Source of the DNA: Mesodorylaimus sp. YZB2_4
Taxonomy: Eukaryota; Nematoda; Enoplea; Dorylaimida; Dorylaimidae
NCBI GenBank assembly: GCA_030248295.1
Contig: JASANH010000770.1
Location: forward strand, 1,235,080 to 1,299,079
Reading direction: 5' to 3'
Length of the DNA: 64,000 nt
Both the position numbers and the translations under genes were made by a program. Below the pieces are notes generated by a model. It saw only the letters and a program-made list of their open reading frames with translations, made no database searches and was not told the DNA's origin. Positions 10,601 through 20,530 of this stretch are shown piece by piece; position 1 is the first letter of the stretch; every line of letters starts with the position of its first letter.

Positions 10601-13600
10601 TCGTTAGTAGCGAGGAGCTTTTTGGCGCTATGTTATATGCAGTAACGGTAGAAGCAGATTCTGCTGCTGGGCTACTTGAAATTGTTGACTCTGTAGTAAG
10701 GAGTTTCAACGCATCTGTCTGTGCAGAAACCGTGTTTGGTGAAAATAAAGATGCCGGTGTGGTTGAAGGCATTAATGGCGCTATATCAGATACTACAACA
10801 AAAGCTGTCGAGGTTGCTGGTGATGCGCTTGAAGAAGAAACGTTTCCAATTTGGACTCTCGATGATGATTGTGTCGCAATGATAGTGGTATCTATTCTTG
10901 ATGTGGTTGAAGGTAACAAATACCTTACTGGGGTTGTCGTATCATGTGTTGCAGCAAAGGAAGACAAAGGCGATGTTTGAGAGGAAGGTGAAGCAAGTTG
11001 TGAACTTGATGAAAGCGAGGACCCAGTTGAGGTTGTCGTATTAGACAAAACAAAAGAAGAGCTGCTTGATGTCGACTTTGCCATTGGCGTTGCCTTTGCA
11101 GTTGCAGTTGCAGTCGTATTTTCTGAAGTAGTAGTCCTTGCAGATGGTCCAGCAGAGGAGGATAAGGAGCTCAAGAACGTTTTCACTGGTACAGTCAAGG
11201 GCTGTAAGGAGCTTGTTGATGTTGTCGCAGTTGTAGATATCCTAGTTGATGGCACTGTTGACATAGATGACGTTAGACCTTTTGATGAAGGTGCTATGTC
11301 TGGTGCGGATGGGCTACTGAGCATTGTTACCATTTGTGTGGTTATTGGGTTTGCTGAGGTTGTTTCATTAGGAGCAGCAGTGAAGAAAGATGAGGCGTCT
11401 GGTGAGATAGTTGACTCTGGAATTGAGGAATCTGATGAAATTGGCTTAGCAGTTGTGGTTCTCGATGGGACTGGGTCATCCATATACGTTGCCACACTTA
11501 GTGTGCTCGAAGGTGATGCTGAGGAAGTCATTTGAGGATCAGCGGTGTAAACAGATGAGACTGAATTTATTGATATTCTAGTTGTGCTCACGAGTTTTGA
11601 CATCCTCGCAGGCATGGCTGTAGTTGAACTCAAGAACGTTGTCATCAGTTGCATCAACGGTGAGCGAGCAGGGGCTATAGTACTGCCAGTGGCACTGAAA
11701 TAAGAGGGCTCCGATACGATTGTTGATTGCCCTATTGATGGAGTTTTTAACTGTAATGTCGCTTTTATGGATGAAGACAATATGGCTGATGCAATGCTGG
11801 ATGACCTTGAGTCACCGAACACTCTAGTTGTCGTCTCAGAATGGGAGGAGCTGACTGGGCTTGCCATATTAGTACCAGCGGCGGCGGAAACAGATGAGGC
11901 TGCAGTTGAGCCTGCAGACTGAGGTGTTAAGTCCGCGGTCAGAAATTTTGCCATTGAGGTACTTATAGGGTATGCTATAGATGGGGACTCAGAATTCAGG
12001 GCTGTTGTCAGTTGAAGCGACGAACTCGCTGCTGCCATCTCAGGAATGGTGGTAGAGGCGGATGACGCAGCTGGTAAACTTGTTGACGAGGAAGCTGGTC
12101 TTGTGGTCAGGGGATTTGACGACGGTCTTGATGATAATGATCTCGCTAATGCTACCACTGGTGTAGTTGAAGATATCACTTTAGTATCAGTAAAAACCGA
12201 AGAGGCTGTCATGGAGGGAGTGGATGGAGATGTTGACTCTGCTGTTTTATAGTTCGAAGCAATGGTCTCTACAGATGTGCCAGTGGAGGATAGGAGGCTC
12301 AAGGAGTTAGTGAAAGGTTCAGTCGAGTCACGAAAGGAGTTAGTTGACGCTACAGCTCGAGCAGTGCTGGTAAAAGATGATTCCGTTGCTGTTAAGCTGG
12401 TTAGTGAGCTAGTTGCTTTTGTGGGCTCAACTTCTGACGAAGATGAAATCGCAACCATAGTGGTAGGTGGGGAACTCAAAATTGTCGTCATACTTTCGGT
12501 GAGAGCTTGCGTTACTGGATTAGAAGCAGTTGCATGTATAGATGAGGCTGCTGATGAGCTACTTGATGGGAGATGTGATGTAGGAGTGAAGCGTGTGCCT
12601 GTAGCATTGGCGTAAGACGATGAAGAAGTTAGCGATGCCGTCAATATCAGTGTGGTGGATAATTGTGGGGAGCGTGTTGAAATTTGTGTGCCAGTTGTAG
12701 TGATAGTCGGCATATTAGTTTGGTCCCCTGACTTTGAAGTCGTTGCAGACGTTGACCCAAGAAGTGTAGTAGATGACGACGCAGATGCCATCAAGTTTAG
12801 TGTGGTCACAGGCAGCGAGGACACCGTTGAAATTCCTGCACTGGTCATAGATGAAAAAGAAGATGCAACTTGTATGGAACTAGTTTCTGAAGCTGTTGAC
12901 TCTGTCGTTGGTCTTGATGAAGATAGTACCGTGGGCGTGGTGCTGGATGGAGGCAAAGAGCTTGGCGAGGTTGCCATCGGTGTGGTCAACCTTATATAAG
13001 GCCGTGTTGAGGTCTTTATACTGGAAGGAAAGAAAGGTGGTGCGGATGTTCTTGATGTAGAACTGACGCTCAGGGAACCTGATGACAGCGCCATTGCAGC
13101 TGTGGCAGTGAACGATGATGTAGTCAATAAGGGAGGCATAGTCGTCCCTGAAGACAGAAAAAATGTCGCCACAGACGTGGTTTTCTCAGTGAGTGTAGAT
13201 GGCGTTGAACTTCCTGTCCAGCTTGTGGTTGGTGCGCCCATTGGCACGGAGTTCAAAGTCGACGCTGTCAAAGTTGCCGATGAAGGTAATAAAGAAAACT
13301 GTGTCGACAGCAACGTGGTTGAGGGAATAAAGAATGTTGAAGCTGTAAGATTAGTGGTTGCGAAAGATTCGGGTGTTACTGACGTCGTTGGTGCAGCTGT
13401 GGTCTTGGATTTCAAGGAGGACATCATCGCAGACTTTGCATCAAATGAGGATAACAAAGTTGATAGTGCCAGCTCCTGTGTAGTAGAAAATGTTAAAAGG
13501 CCTGATGAGGTTGCCAAATTAGCAGTGGTGGGAGAACTAGGTGTGGGTGCTGTTGATGTAGTTGTTGTAAGACCCGCAGTCGTGGTCATAGGTTCCAGTA

Positions 13601-16600
13601 AGGTCTTCCTAGTGGAGGAGGGCAGCGAAGTCACCGCTGTCGTCGTCAGTGCAGAAGGTAATGGTGGGGACCCTGTTGATGTGGCTAGATTAGGGATACT
13701 GGCAGAATCAGATAAAGCTGTTGATGTCAGCGATCCCAAACTTGCTGTTGTGCTCTTTGTTTTTGGTGTAGTCCTCATGGTAGAGGAGGATAATGCCAGC
13801 TTCTGTGTAGTAAAGGGTGAACGGAAGCCTGTTGAGTTTACCGAATTAGCTGTAGTGGGATAAGTAGCTGAGGCTGCTGTTGATATAACTGATGCAAAGA
13901 TCGTGGGTTTCAGTGAGGTCTTCTTAGTTGAGGAGGGGAACGAAGTTATTGCTGTCATCGTCAGTGCAGTAGATAATGGTAGGAAACCTGTTAAGGTCGC
14001 TAGATTAGTGACCAGGGTAGCATCAGTTGAAGGTGCTGTTGACGTGGGTAATGCAAAACTCGCTGTTGTGGTTTTGGATTTCAGTGAGGTATTTGTGGTG
14101 GAAGAGAGCAAAGAAGTTAACAATGTCTGCTCCAGTGAGCTAAAGAATAGCGGGGACCCTGTTGAGGCTGCTGGATTAGTAACAGTGACAGAATCGGATG
14201 AAAGTGCTGTTGATGTGTGGGATGCAAAACTTGCTGTTGTGGTTTTTGGTTTTGATGTAGTTCTCATGGTGGATGATGATACCAGCTTCTGTATGGTAGA
14301 GATTGGTGGGGAGCCTGCTGAGGTTGCCAGGGTAGTAGCTTCCTTTGTCCTCAAGTGTGCTGGTGTTGAGGCCGCTGTCGACGTTGTCGAAACTGTAGCA
14401 CTAGATGAAGATGCCAGTGTGGTTGACCTCAGCCAAGAACTAGTGGAGGTAGCTAAATTCGTAGTGGGGATAAAAAGAGTTGAAGCTGATCTTGATAGAG
14501 TTGACGCAGATGTTGAAAAGGACGTTGTGGTCGTGGGCGAAAATGGCGTTGTCACAACTGCGGTTGTGGGTGTGGGTGAAGAAGTAGACATCGCTACTCT
14601 TGTCGTTGTCGACGGCACTGAGGAGGTGGTTGAGGTTGCTCTCGTTGTACTAGTTGTGCTAGTTGTGGCTGTAGATAATGTCGTTGTTGATGAAGTTGTT
14701 GTTGTTGTCGTAGCTCCTACAGTAGAAGAGCGTCTTTTGAATCTTTTGTCTCTTGCACATTTCACGATTAGGCTTACCCGGAATCGGTGCTTGACACACT
14801 ATGGTTAGTGGATACTTTGACGCGTCGCAAACATAGCCATATAAATTATCATATGTAGTTTTAGACGTCGAAAGCTTGCGATTGACCAAAGCGACACATT
14901 TGGCCGTAGATGGACTCGGGTTGTCATAATTGAAAGGCATGTAGACCCCAGCCACAGTGGCATTCGTGTCAAATCTAATCAAGGGAATGGTATAGCTAAC
15001 AAATTTCATACCCACCACAACATAGTACAGTGAAACATTGGCGTTCATATTCCTAGGGAAAAGACTCTTAGATCATCAACTTGTATGCGCATATTTTGGT
15101 GTCATACTTGACCCATGCTTTGAACGCCGAATAGTCATTATTTGAACTAGATACGTCGTCGAAAACTGGCAAACTACTTCCTGTGATTGAACATGTCTGG
15201 GCGACATTTTCGAATGTATCGGTCACAGTGGCAGGATATTGGTAATAACAGAAGTTACCAGCTTGAGTCCATCCCGACTGCTGACACCCTACAACGCACA
15301 CCGGTAGACTTGAATGTTAGGGGCATAAAATAGCTACCAGTACTGAATGGTATTCAGACCTGATTGTCGCTTTTGTCTGTGATGTTCATGAGAATCATCA
15401 GTTTTGATGATAGTGGGCGAATCAGCGTTGCTCTTTCCAAAGTCTGCCCTCCATAATGCGGTATTGACTTGTAAGTAAGGGGGCAACTTGATGTCATTGC
15501 CATGTTGATTAGGATCAGTCTTTGTTGTGTTTTTGTGCTGATGACCTACAGCTGAGAGCGTTGCCGTTTGTGGTTCGGCCCCTGATGCTGTGGAATCAAT
15601 TGACTTCGTTGCACTGGCAATCAATTGGGTGTGCTTCATTGCAGCAATTTTGCGAGAAAGATTTGATGGACCCGCTATTGCTGCAACATCTTGTGGAAGT
15701 CTATGCCGTGTCTGTGCCTGGGTGACACTCATACTGGGTCTTGTTAGAGCCCGAAGGTCAGAAGAGGCGATGCTTGGATGGCTGGAAGCACTAGTGTCCT
15801 CAAAATCCAGACTTTGGGTTGGAGTAGGTGAGTGATTGCTGATTGTCTGTTTCTGCCCAATGATGTTTGCGGGTTCAGATTTTCGACTGGCTTGGCTTCG
15901 AATAACCTCTGGTTGATCGAGTGGACTACTGTATCTAGGAGTAGGGTAAAGGCCAGCTTGACTGGTCGAATATTCGTCACTGCGAATGGGTGGGTCAACT
16001 GAACCACCCGCTGGGCTTCTTCCAATATCGACACTGCCAGAATTTAATGTTGAAGGCCAAAAGGCGGTAAGTGGAGGTGCATTGACCACATGGACCTGAC
16101 TTTGGCGAAACGAGATGCCTGGAATTTGTGCAGCATCAAAAATATTTTTATCCACAGATGCTGTATCATCAACATTGATTGAAATTTGCTTGCCAGCTGT
16201 AGCTTGAATTGACTTGAATTGAAGATGTTCTACGGTTTGACTATGAACAATATCTGCCGGCTGGTGGGCCAGTGTCGAGCGGGGAGGCCCAGGTTGAATA
16301 GTCGTTTCCATGTTTAGAGAAGGTGGTTCCTCTGCGTTTGCTGAATTCCCTGGCATCGCGTTCCCATTGTTGGAATCTGCTAAAGTTACAGCTTTTAAAC
16401 TTGGCAGACAAACTGAACCTGGCGGGTTTTTCTCACTGTTAGTTACATTCGTCGGTGCTGGAGTCGGTGCACCTGGAATATCCCTCGGAAGATGATGCAA
16501 CTGTTCATCCGCTGCGCTTCTGTTTTCAGTGTCATGTGGCTTGACATTCGCTGTCGCCTTTGTCTCATTCTGCAAGAATTTTTGTGTACCTCTATGTCAC

Positions 16601-17058
16601 ACCAACCTAATTCGATTACCTCAGCAAGCATTCCCATTGCCAGTTCTTGCAATGCCTTCAACTTGTAGGGATTTATATTGCACACAGTCACAGTAGGGAA
16701 CGTAGTAGCTGGCTCCTGCATCTGAAATAGTAACACAGGCATTTTCTTAAAATAACCTATGACCTAAAAGCAGCGTTATATGTACTTGTGTGCTAACAAA
16801 CGTATCAGGGCTCAAGAATGCAATAACTGCAACGGCCACGTAAAAAGCGCAAGCAGTGAACACTGCAACATCTGTCAGCAGCCACGATGCCTTCCAAATC
16901 TTGCTGCTCCGATGAACGCAATTGAGTAGTATATCCAATGTCCATCCCTCTCCATCTCCAATCCCATATGAAGCAAGGGGTGGGTCCTTATTTTCTTCGT
17001 CATTTTCAATCTCTTCTTCGAACTCATCTGGAATCACTATGCAGCTTCCCAATGCCAT
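7642..17058 (-). CDS. DEG/ENaC channel with a C-type lectin and mucin domain inserted in its extracellular region
   Basis: This is a multi-exon gene of about 2,650 residues. Exons read with GT-AG borders and matching phases are 17058-16786, 16721-16620, 16569-15360, 15288-15108, 15052-14778, 14716-9876, 9737-9583, 9474-9374, 9139-8979 and 8830-8750. Then come 8690 onward, a short piece around 8380-8340, about 8227-8099, about 8046-7997, 7951-7817 and 7764-7642. Borders between 8690 and 7951, and the donor at 9876, are uncertain. Exon 1 gives an acidic cytoplasmic N terminus and TM1 (residues about 58-82). Exon 2 carries the family motif FPTVTVCNINPYK. After the inserted domains come CTF...DC...GNCYSFN, GLRIYFN...AGVMVLI, YSADACWQNC...RECQC, HCIDKL...CNCLDSC and TM2 (GLWLGFGAFSIIE), ending with IAKRRHER. 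The cytoplasmic HG gating motif reads HR and the GxS filter reads GFG. DEG/ENaC subunits are usually 500-900 residues. The family is certain; the exact C-terminal exon set is not. Confidence 0.85.
9876..14716 (-). other. Mucin-like Ser/Thr-rich segment of the DEG/ENaC gene (exon 6)
   Basis: One exon of about 4.84 kb encodes some 1,614 residues almost wholly made of Ser, Thr, Ala, Pro and small hydrophobics, without cysteine in most of its length. This is the composition of a heavily O-glycosylated mucin. Near its N-terminal side a unit of about 55 residues recurs at least five times in degenerate form (cores TTTASFASHTSTAL, TTTASFALPTSTAP, STTASLGSLTSTAL, TTTAGLTTTTSTAP; about 14270-13440). 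The last 60 residues change character (LLQNIYKAPVKKAVYDFLDY), as if returning to the channel fold. The donor used at its end is uncertain: GTATCC after 9876 keeps the frame with the next exon, while a better-looking GTAAGG about 35 nt upstream does not. Confidence 0.8.
14778..15288 (-). other. C-type-lectin-like domain of the DEG/ENaC gene (exons 4-5)
   Basis: Two exons joined across a 55-nt intron encode about 150 residues with the layout of a C-type lectin-like domain. The opening is C-x4-GW-x4-NFCYY, then TFENVAQTC...GSSLPVF, and further on AKCVALVNRK, YGYVCDAS and IVCQ. Six cysteines fall where the long-form CTLD has its three disulphides. The usual calcium and sugar-binding triplets (EPN/QPD and WND) are not visible, so sugar binding is doubtful. 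The domain lies between a furin-like site and the mucin segment, in the same open frame as both. Confidence 0.7.
15360..16569 (-). other. Hydrophilic linker of the DEG/ENaC gene ending in a furin-like site
   Basis: Exon 3 encodes 403 residues that are polar, rich in Ser, Thr, Pro, Gln and His, and free of cysteine after the first few dozen residues. It starts about 20 residues after the FPTVTVCNINPYK motif, so it should lie outside the cell. Its last residues are HHRQKRQS, a basic cluster matching a furin-type R-x-K-R site, and the lectin-like domain follows at once. The 50-nt intron before it and the 71-nt intron after it both keep the frame. No domain was recognised inside the linker. Confidence 0.7.
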
Positions 17059-18064
17059 TAAATAAGACTTTATAAGTTTCGTTTCTTATAAGACAATCAG
17101 ACATACGGCGAGCTACAGCATGTCTAAATACTACAGCTATTTCTGTCAGAGAGCTTATGCTGTGACAAAATGCATATCCAACCGTCCACAGATTTTAACT
17201 CCTGTAGTTGCCCTGGGATACAAAATCACTGCTTGTGTACTCGTATCTTCAAGAGAGACGCATTTAGCATGTTTATTCACAATTTGGCGATCAACTGACG
17301 GCAATAAGCATGACAGCAATGAAAAGATGCCGTTTGCAGTGCAGCAGTAGCCAAATATTAGAAGCAACATTAGAGATATCTGCCAGGCAACCAGCTGGGA
17401 TAAGCGAAAATCTCTTCGTAAAATGTCGTTATTAACGAGCACCATGAGTTAATTGACACTTTTGTTATAATTGCCCCGATGTTGTGGCAGGCAGTGCATG
17501 TTGTTCCTCTCATGAAATGAGCAGCTACCAAGAATAGCTTCGATGTGTACTCGAATTCTGACTTAACTTATTAATGACGTCAGGAGGGTGGCCTTTGGTA
17601 ACCATCAACTTGGTAGCTAAACGTGGCAGGTTATTTAGAAATCTAAATTTTGTTGACACTGCCACGTTTTAAGTGAATTCGTTTTGATCAACTGGGTAAT
17701 TGCAGCTTAGCTTGCATCCAATCAATACGCGGGGATCTAGGTCAATTGTTCGCCAAGCAGTTGTTCGCCATAGCAAATGTTCGACGCGCACTTTTATTCG
17801 CCATACATAGTTCTGTATATTTACGAACAAAAAATATTATCCAAGCGCGCAATAAGTCAAATACTGCAATTCAAGAGCAAAAAAAGAAAGCAAAAAATAC
17901 AAAGGATCGTGTCAAATAAAAGAAAATGTAAAGATAATCATATATCATAAAGTGACATCAGCAATCAAAATTATGAGCGAGTCCGCGTAAATAATCGGTT
18001 AAATCGATTTCGCCGTATTGATCGACGATTCTCGAAATTCTTGCGGCGCAATCCCTTTATTTCT
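17059..18064. other. Intergenic upstream of the DEG/ENaC gene
   Basis: This is the likely promoter and 5' UTR side of the minus-strand channel gene. A 96-residue minus frame at 17445-17155 has one hydrophobic stretch but no family likeness, and I found no splice that would attach it. Near 17745-17800 the phrase TGTTCGCCA or close variants recurs, perhaps the end of the neighbouring transposon. Confidence 0.35.
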
Positions 18065-18750
18065 TCTCACCCAACGGCGCTTCTTGACCGGCGACATATT
18101 GCTCAATCGAAGCTTAGTTCTTGCTTTGCTCGAGCTTCAAAGCTTTGCTGAATTTCCAGATCGTAGGGTGGGATGCGCCAACAATTTCCTCAAACGCATT
18201 ATGCAAGCCTTCGACTGAATTGTTCGTTTTTGTAAGACCATCGACAACGGCGTGATAACAATTCCAAAGCGAGACAGAAAATCGTGGTGGACGTCGACGA
18301 TTGCCGAGTCGGACGGCCTATCCAAGTATCTTCAAAATAATCGATCACTGGCTGAGCCTCGGCCGGAAAAGCAACTTGATCCAACAAATCGTTAAAGGAT
18401 TCGACTACATTTTCAGGAGGCACGTAAGCCAACGATGACAGCATTTTCATTTGTAATGCAAAATCATCGTCGTTTTCGAATCGTTATTGCAGAATAGCGG
18501 CTTGAATATGGCGATAAATGCATTGATTAAAATGATAAAAGCAACCACGTTGAGCTGTGTTAGGAAACACATTGCCAATTGCATTGCTCGATGCGGTTTC
18601 GAAATCGGTTAGGATGGACCGAGGGGCGGTGGCTGGTGCAAGGGTACGAAGTTGATCGAAGAGGCGAGTTTCGGTTGTTGTCTCGAAGAATTCTTCGCCA
18701 GTTTCGGTTGCTGTTAACTCAATAGGGATTTCCAACATATATTCTGGCAT
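18065..18750 (-). pseudogene. MULE transposase remnant
   Basis: Three minus frames in a row match the middle of a Mutator-like (MULE) transposase. The first (18750-18484) includes SILTDFETASSNAIGNVFP and GCFYHFNQCIYRHIQ, which holds the catalytic-region Asp of the DDE fold and the following conserved C-H pair. The next (about 18450-18300) reads LAYVPPENVVESF ... YFEDTWIGRP. After a one-base shift it continues with WNCYHAVVDGLTKTNNSVEG and ends near 18110. The N-terminal FLYWCH or zinc-finger part and part of the catalytic core are missing. With a frameshift and a stop at 18485, it cannot be active. Confidence 0.75.
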
Positions 18751-18790
18751 CGCCGATGGGACGCACTTCTGACGGGTGACCTACTGACTG

Positions 18791-18968
18791 ACAAGGGATG
18801 TGCACGCAATTAAGAGTTTTCCCAGTATCGAGACAAGTGCTGAAATGTAGGCCGGGACAACGAAAAGCTGTTGTTAAGGCTTTAGCTGCAGTTTTTCCTT
18901 GTCCCGCCCAACATTTTAGCTCTTGTCTCGATACTTGGAAAACTCTTAACCACGTGCACATCCCTTGT
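18791..18968. repeat. Imperfect palindrome, ~85-bp arms
   Basis: ACAAGGGATGTGCACG at the left end is matched by CGTGCACATCCCTTGT at the right, and the similarity continues inward to a centre near 18879. Shared pieces are TTAAGAGTTTTCC and AGTATCGAGACAAG. Open frames on both strands give similar peptides because of the symmetry and are not genes. It lies next to the MULE remnant and may be part of that element or a separate fold-back insertion. Confidence 0.75.
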
Positions 18969-20530
18969 GAGTCGTGTGTCATTGTGGGGCTTTTCTTTGG
19001 AGGTCTTGCTCGTGACCCCGCGTAGTAGAGCGACGTGTCCATTTGGCGCTGCAGAAGGGACCAATGCCTGTTGGGCAAATGGCAAAAGAGTATTTCGCAT
19101 GATTTTACCTTATAGAAATGTGATCACATACGATTAGCTAGTCCGTTTCGTTATGACAAAGCTAAAAGACTTGCAAGCAGTTTCCACGTGTCAGATCTAA
19201 CATTATTACATTTACACTTCACTGATCATGGGCCGATTGTGCGTACGATTAGCTAATCCAGCAAGCGAGCACTCGATCAGATGAAATCTGTATATTTGGG
19301 TATACCTTGTGTACTGTACAGTAATTATTGGTGCGCCATGAAAGACGTTCAAAATTTAAAGCAGTTAGTTTCGAAGCGTTCCTATTTTATAGCTTTCCTA
19401 GCTATTTTATAATCGAATAGCAATCCAAGCGAGCATCATCTTGGTGGCGAAGAAGCTGGAAAACTTCTTACACTTTGATGCACTGGGCTGGGCTGAATCA
19501 CAAACCTAATGGCTGCGAATTTGGGAGCGCATATTGGGAAAACAGCATCGATGCCCAGAGTAAAAATTCAAGGCTACTCCTTTGGTTACTTAGTACTCAT
19601 GATGTGGTTGGATGTTTGGAGCAGTACGAGTATGAGTGCTCCTTTGCTTTCATCAGTTGATCAATGCTTCCTAATAAGGTGCACGTGCAATACATGGCCA
19701 GTGACCCTGCAAATAGACCAAATTGATGCTAGTCGTCAAAGCTGTATCGCTGTTTGGACAGCGCCAGACAGAAGGGAGTCGAAAGTGCGGGGGCTGAGAA
19801 ACACGCGCCCCACTCACACGCGTCGCACTCACAGGCGACGCAACAGCGGGCCTGGAATGCATGTCGCCAGAACGACAGTCGCCGTACCGTGCGTAAACCC
19901 AGGTATTTGACTCTGGACAAGCCAACTACTTTATCCACTAGATCATATGATAATCCGATGGTGATGGACGATCGAACTCACAACCACCTGCTGTCCGCCC
20001 CTCCTGTCAGCACCTCGTGGGGCACAGCAACACGGACCACAGCAAGCAAGACATCGCAAGTTATGAAGGACCCATAAAACACTTGACATGCCCCATGTCA
20101 AAATATATTTTATTTCTTGCCGTATTCTCTGTGCTTGAAATCTTACGATTAGTTCTACTCTCTTAACGGTAAAGCGACCTACTGCGCAACTTATTCTTCT
20201 TTGTTGTTTGGTTTTTCCAGTTTTGCCCCCTCAGCTCAATTTCAGCTCCTTTCTGTCCGTTCACGCTAGTGTTTTATAGCACAGCCAGCTACAGAAGCAG
20301 TAGTAAACCTAAAGTTTTAACAAGCTTCATTCGCTGCTTCTTTATTTTTGTCAGGCGTAATCTTGTCACATGAGACCACAATCACAGATAACTACATTCC
20401 GAGGATAACGATGCAATAAAATCAAAAACCTATCAAACTATTCTTATCAGCGCTATGATAAAGATTCATTCGTGCATAAAAATTCAGTTCTCTGTCTTCT
20501 GGTTCGTTTGGGCAACTAGTCTTTTTAAAA
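18969..20530. other. Intergenic, upstream of the NKCC gene
   Basis: No gene was recognised. Overlapping frames on both strands at 19.5-20.1 kb lack known domains. The last few hundred bases must hold the promoter of the plus-strand cotransporter, but I see no clear promoter element. Confidence 0.35.

Noticed and set aside
10108-14808. Long plus-strand frames of 68-301 codons, rich in Val, Glu and Asp
   Set aside because: They are the antisense of the mucin exon. Ser/Thr-rich codons read backwards rarely give stops, so long frames are expected there. They show no domain and no splice logic.
17155-17445. 96-residue minus frame with a hydrophobic stretch upstream of the DEG/ENaC gene
   Set aside because: It has no family likeness, and no splice joins it to the channel, whose own ATG at 17058 already gives a normal cytoplasmic N terminus.
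18719-19078. 119-codon minus frame and 75-codon plus frame with similar peptides
   Set aside because: Both come from the same palindrome read in two directions.
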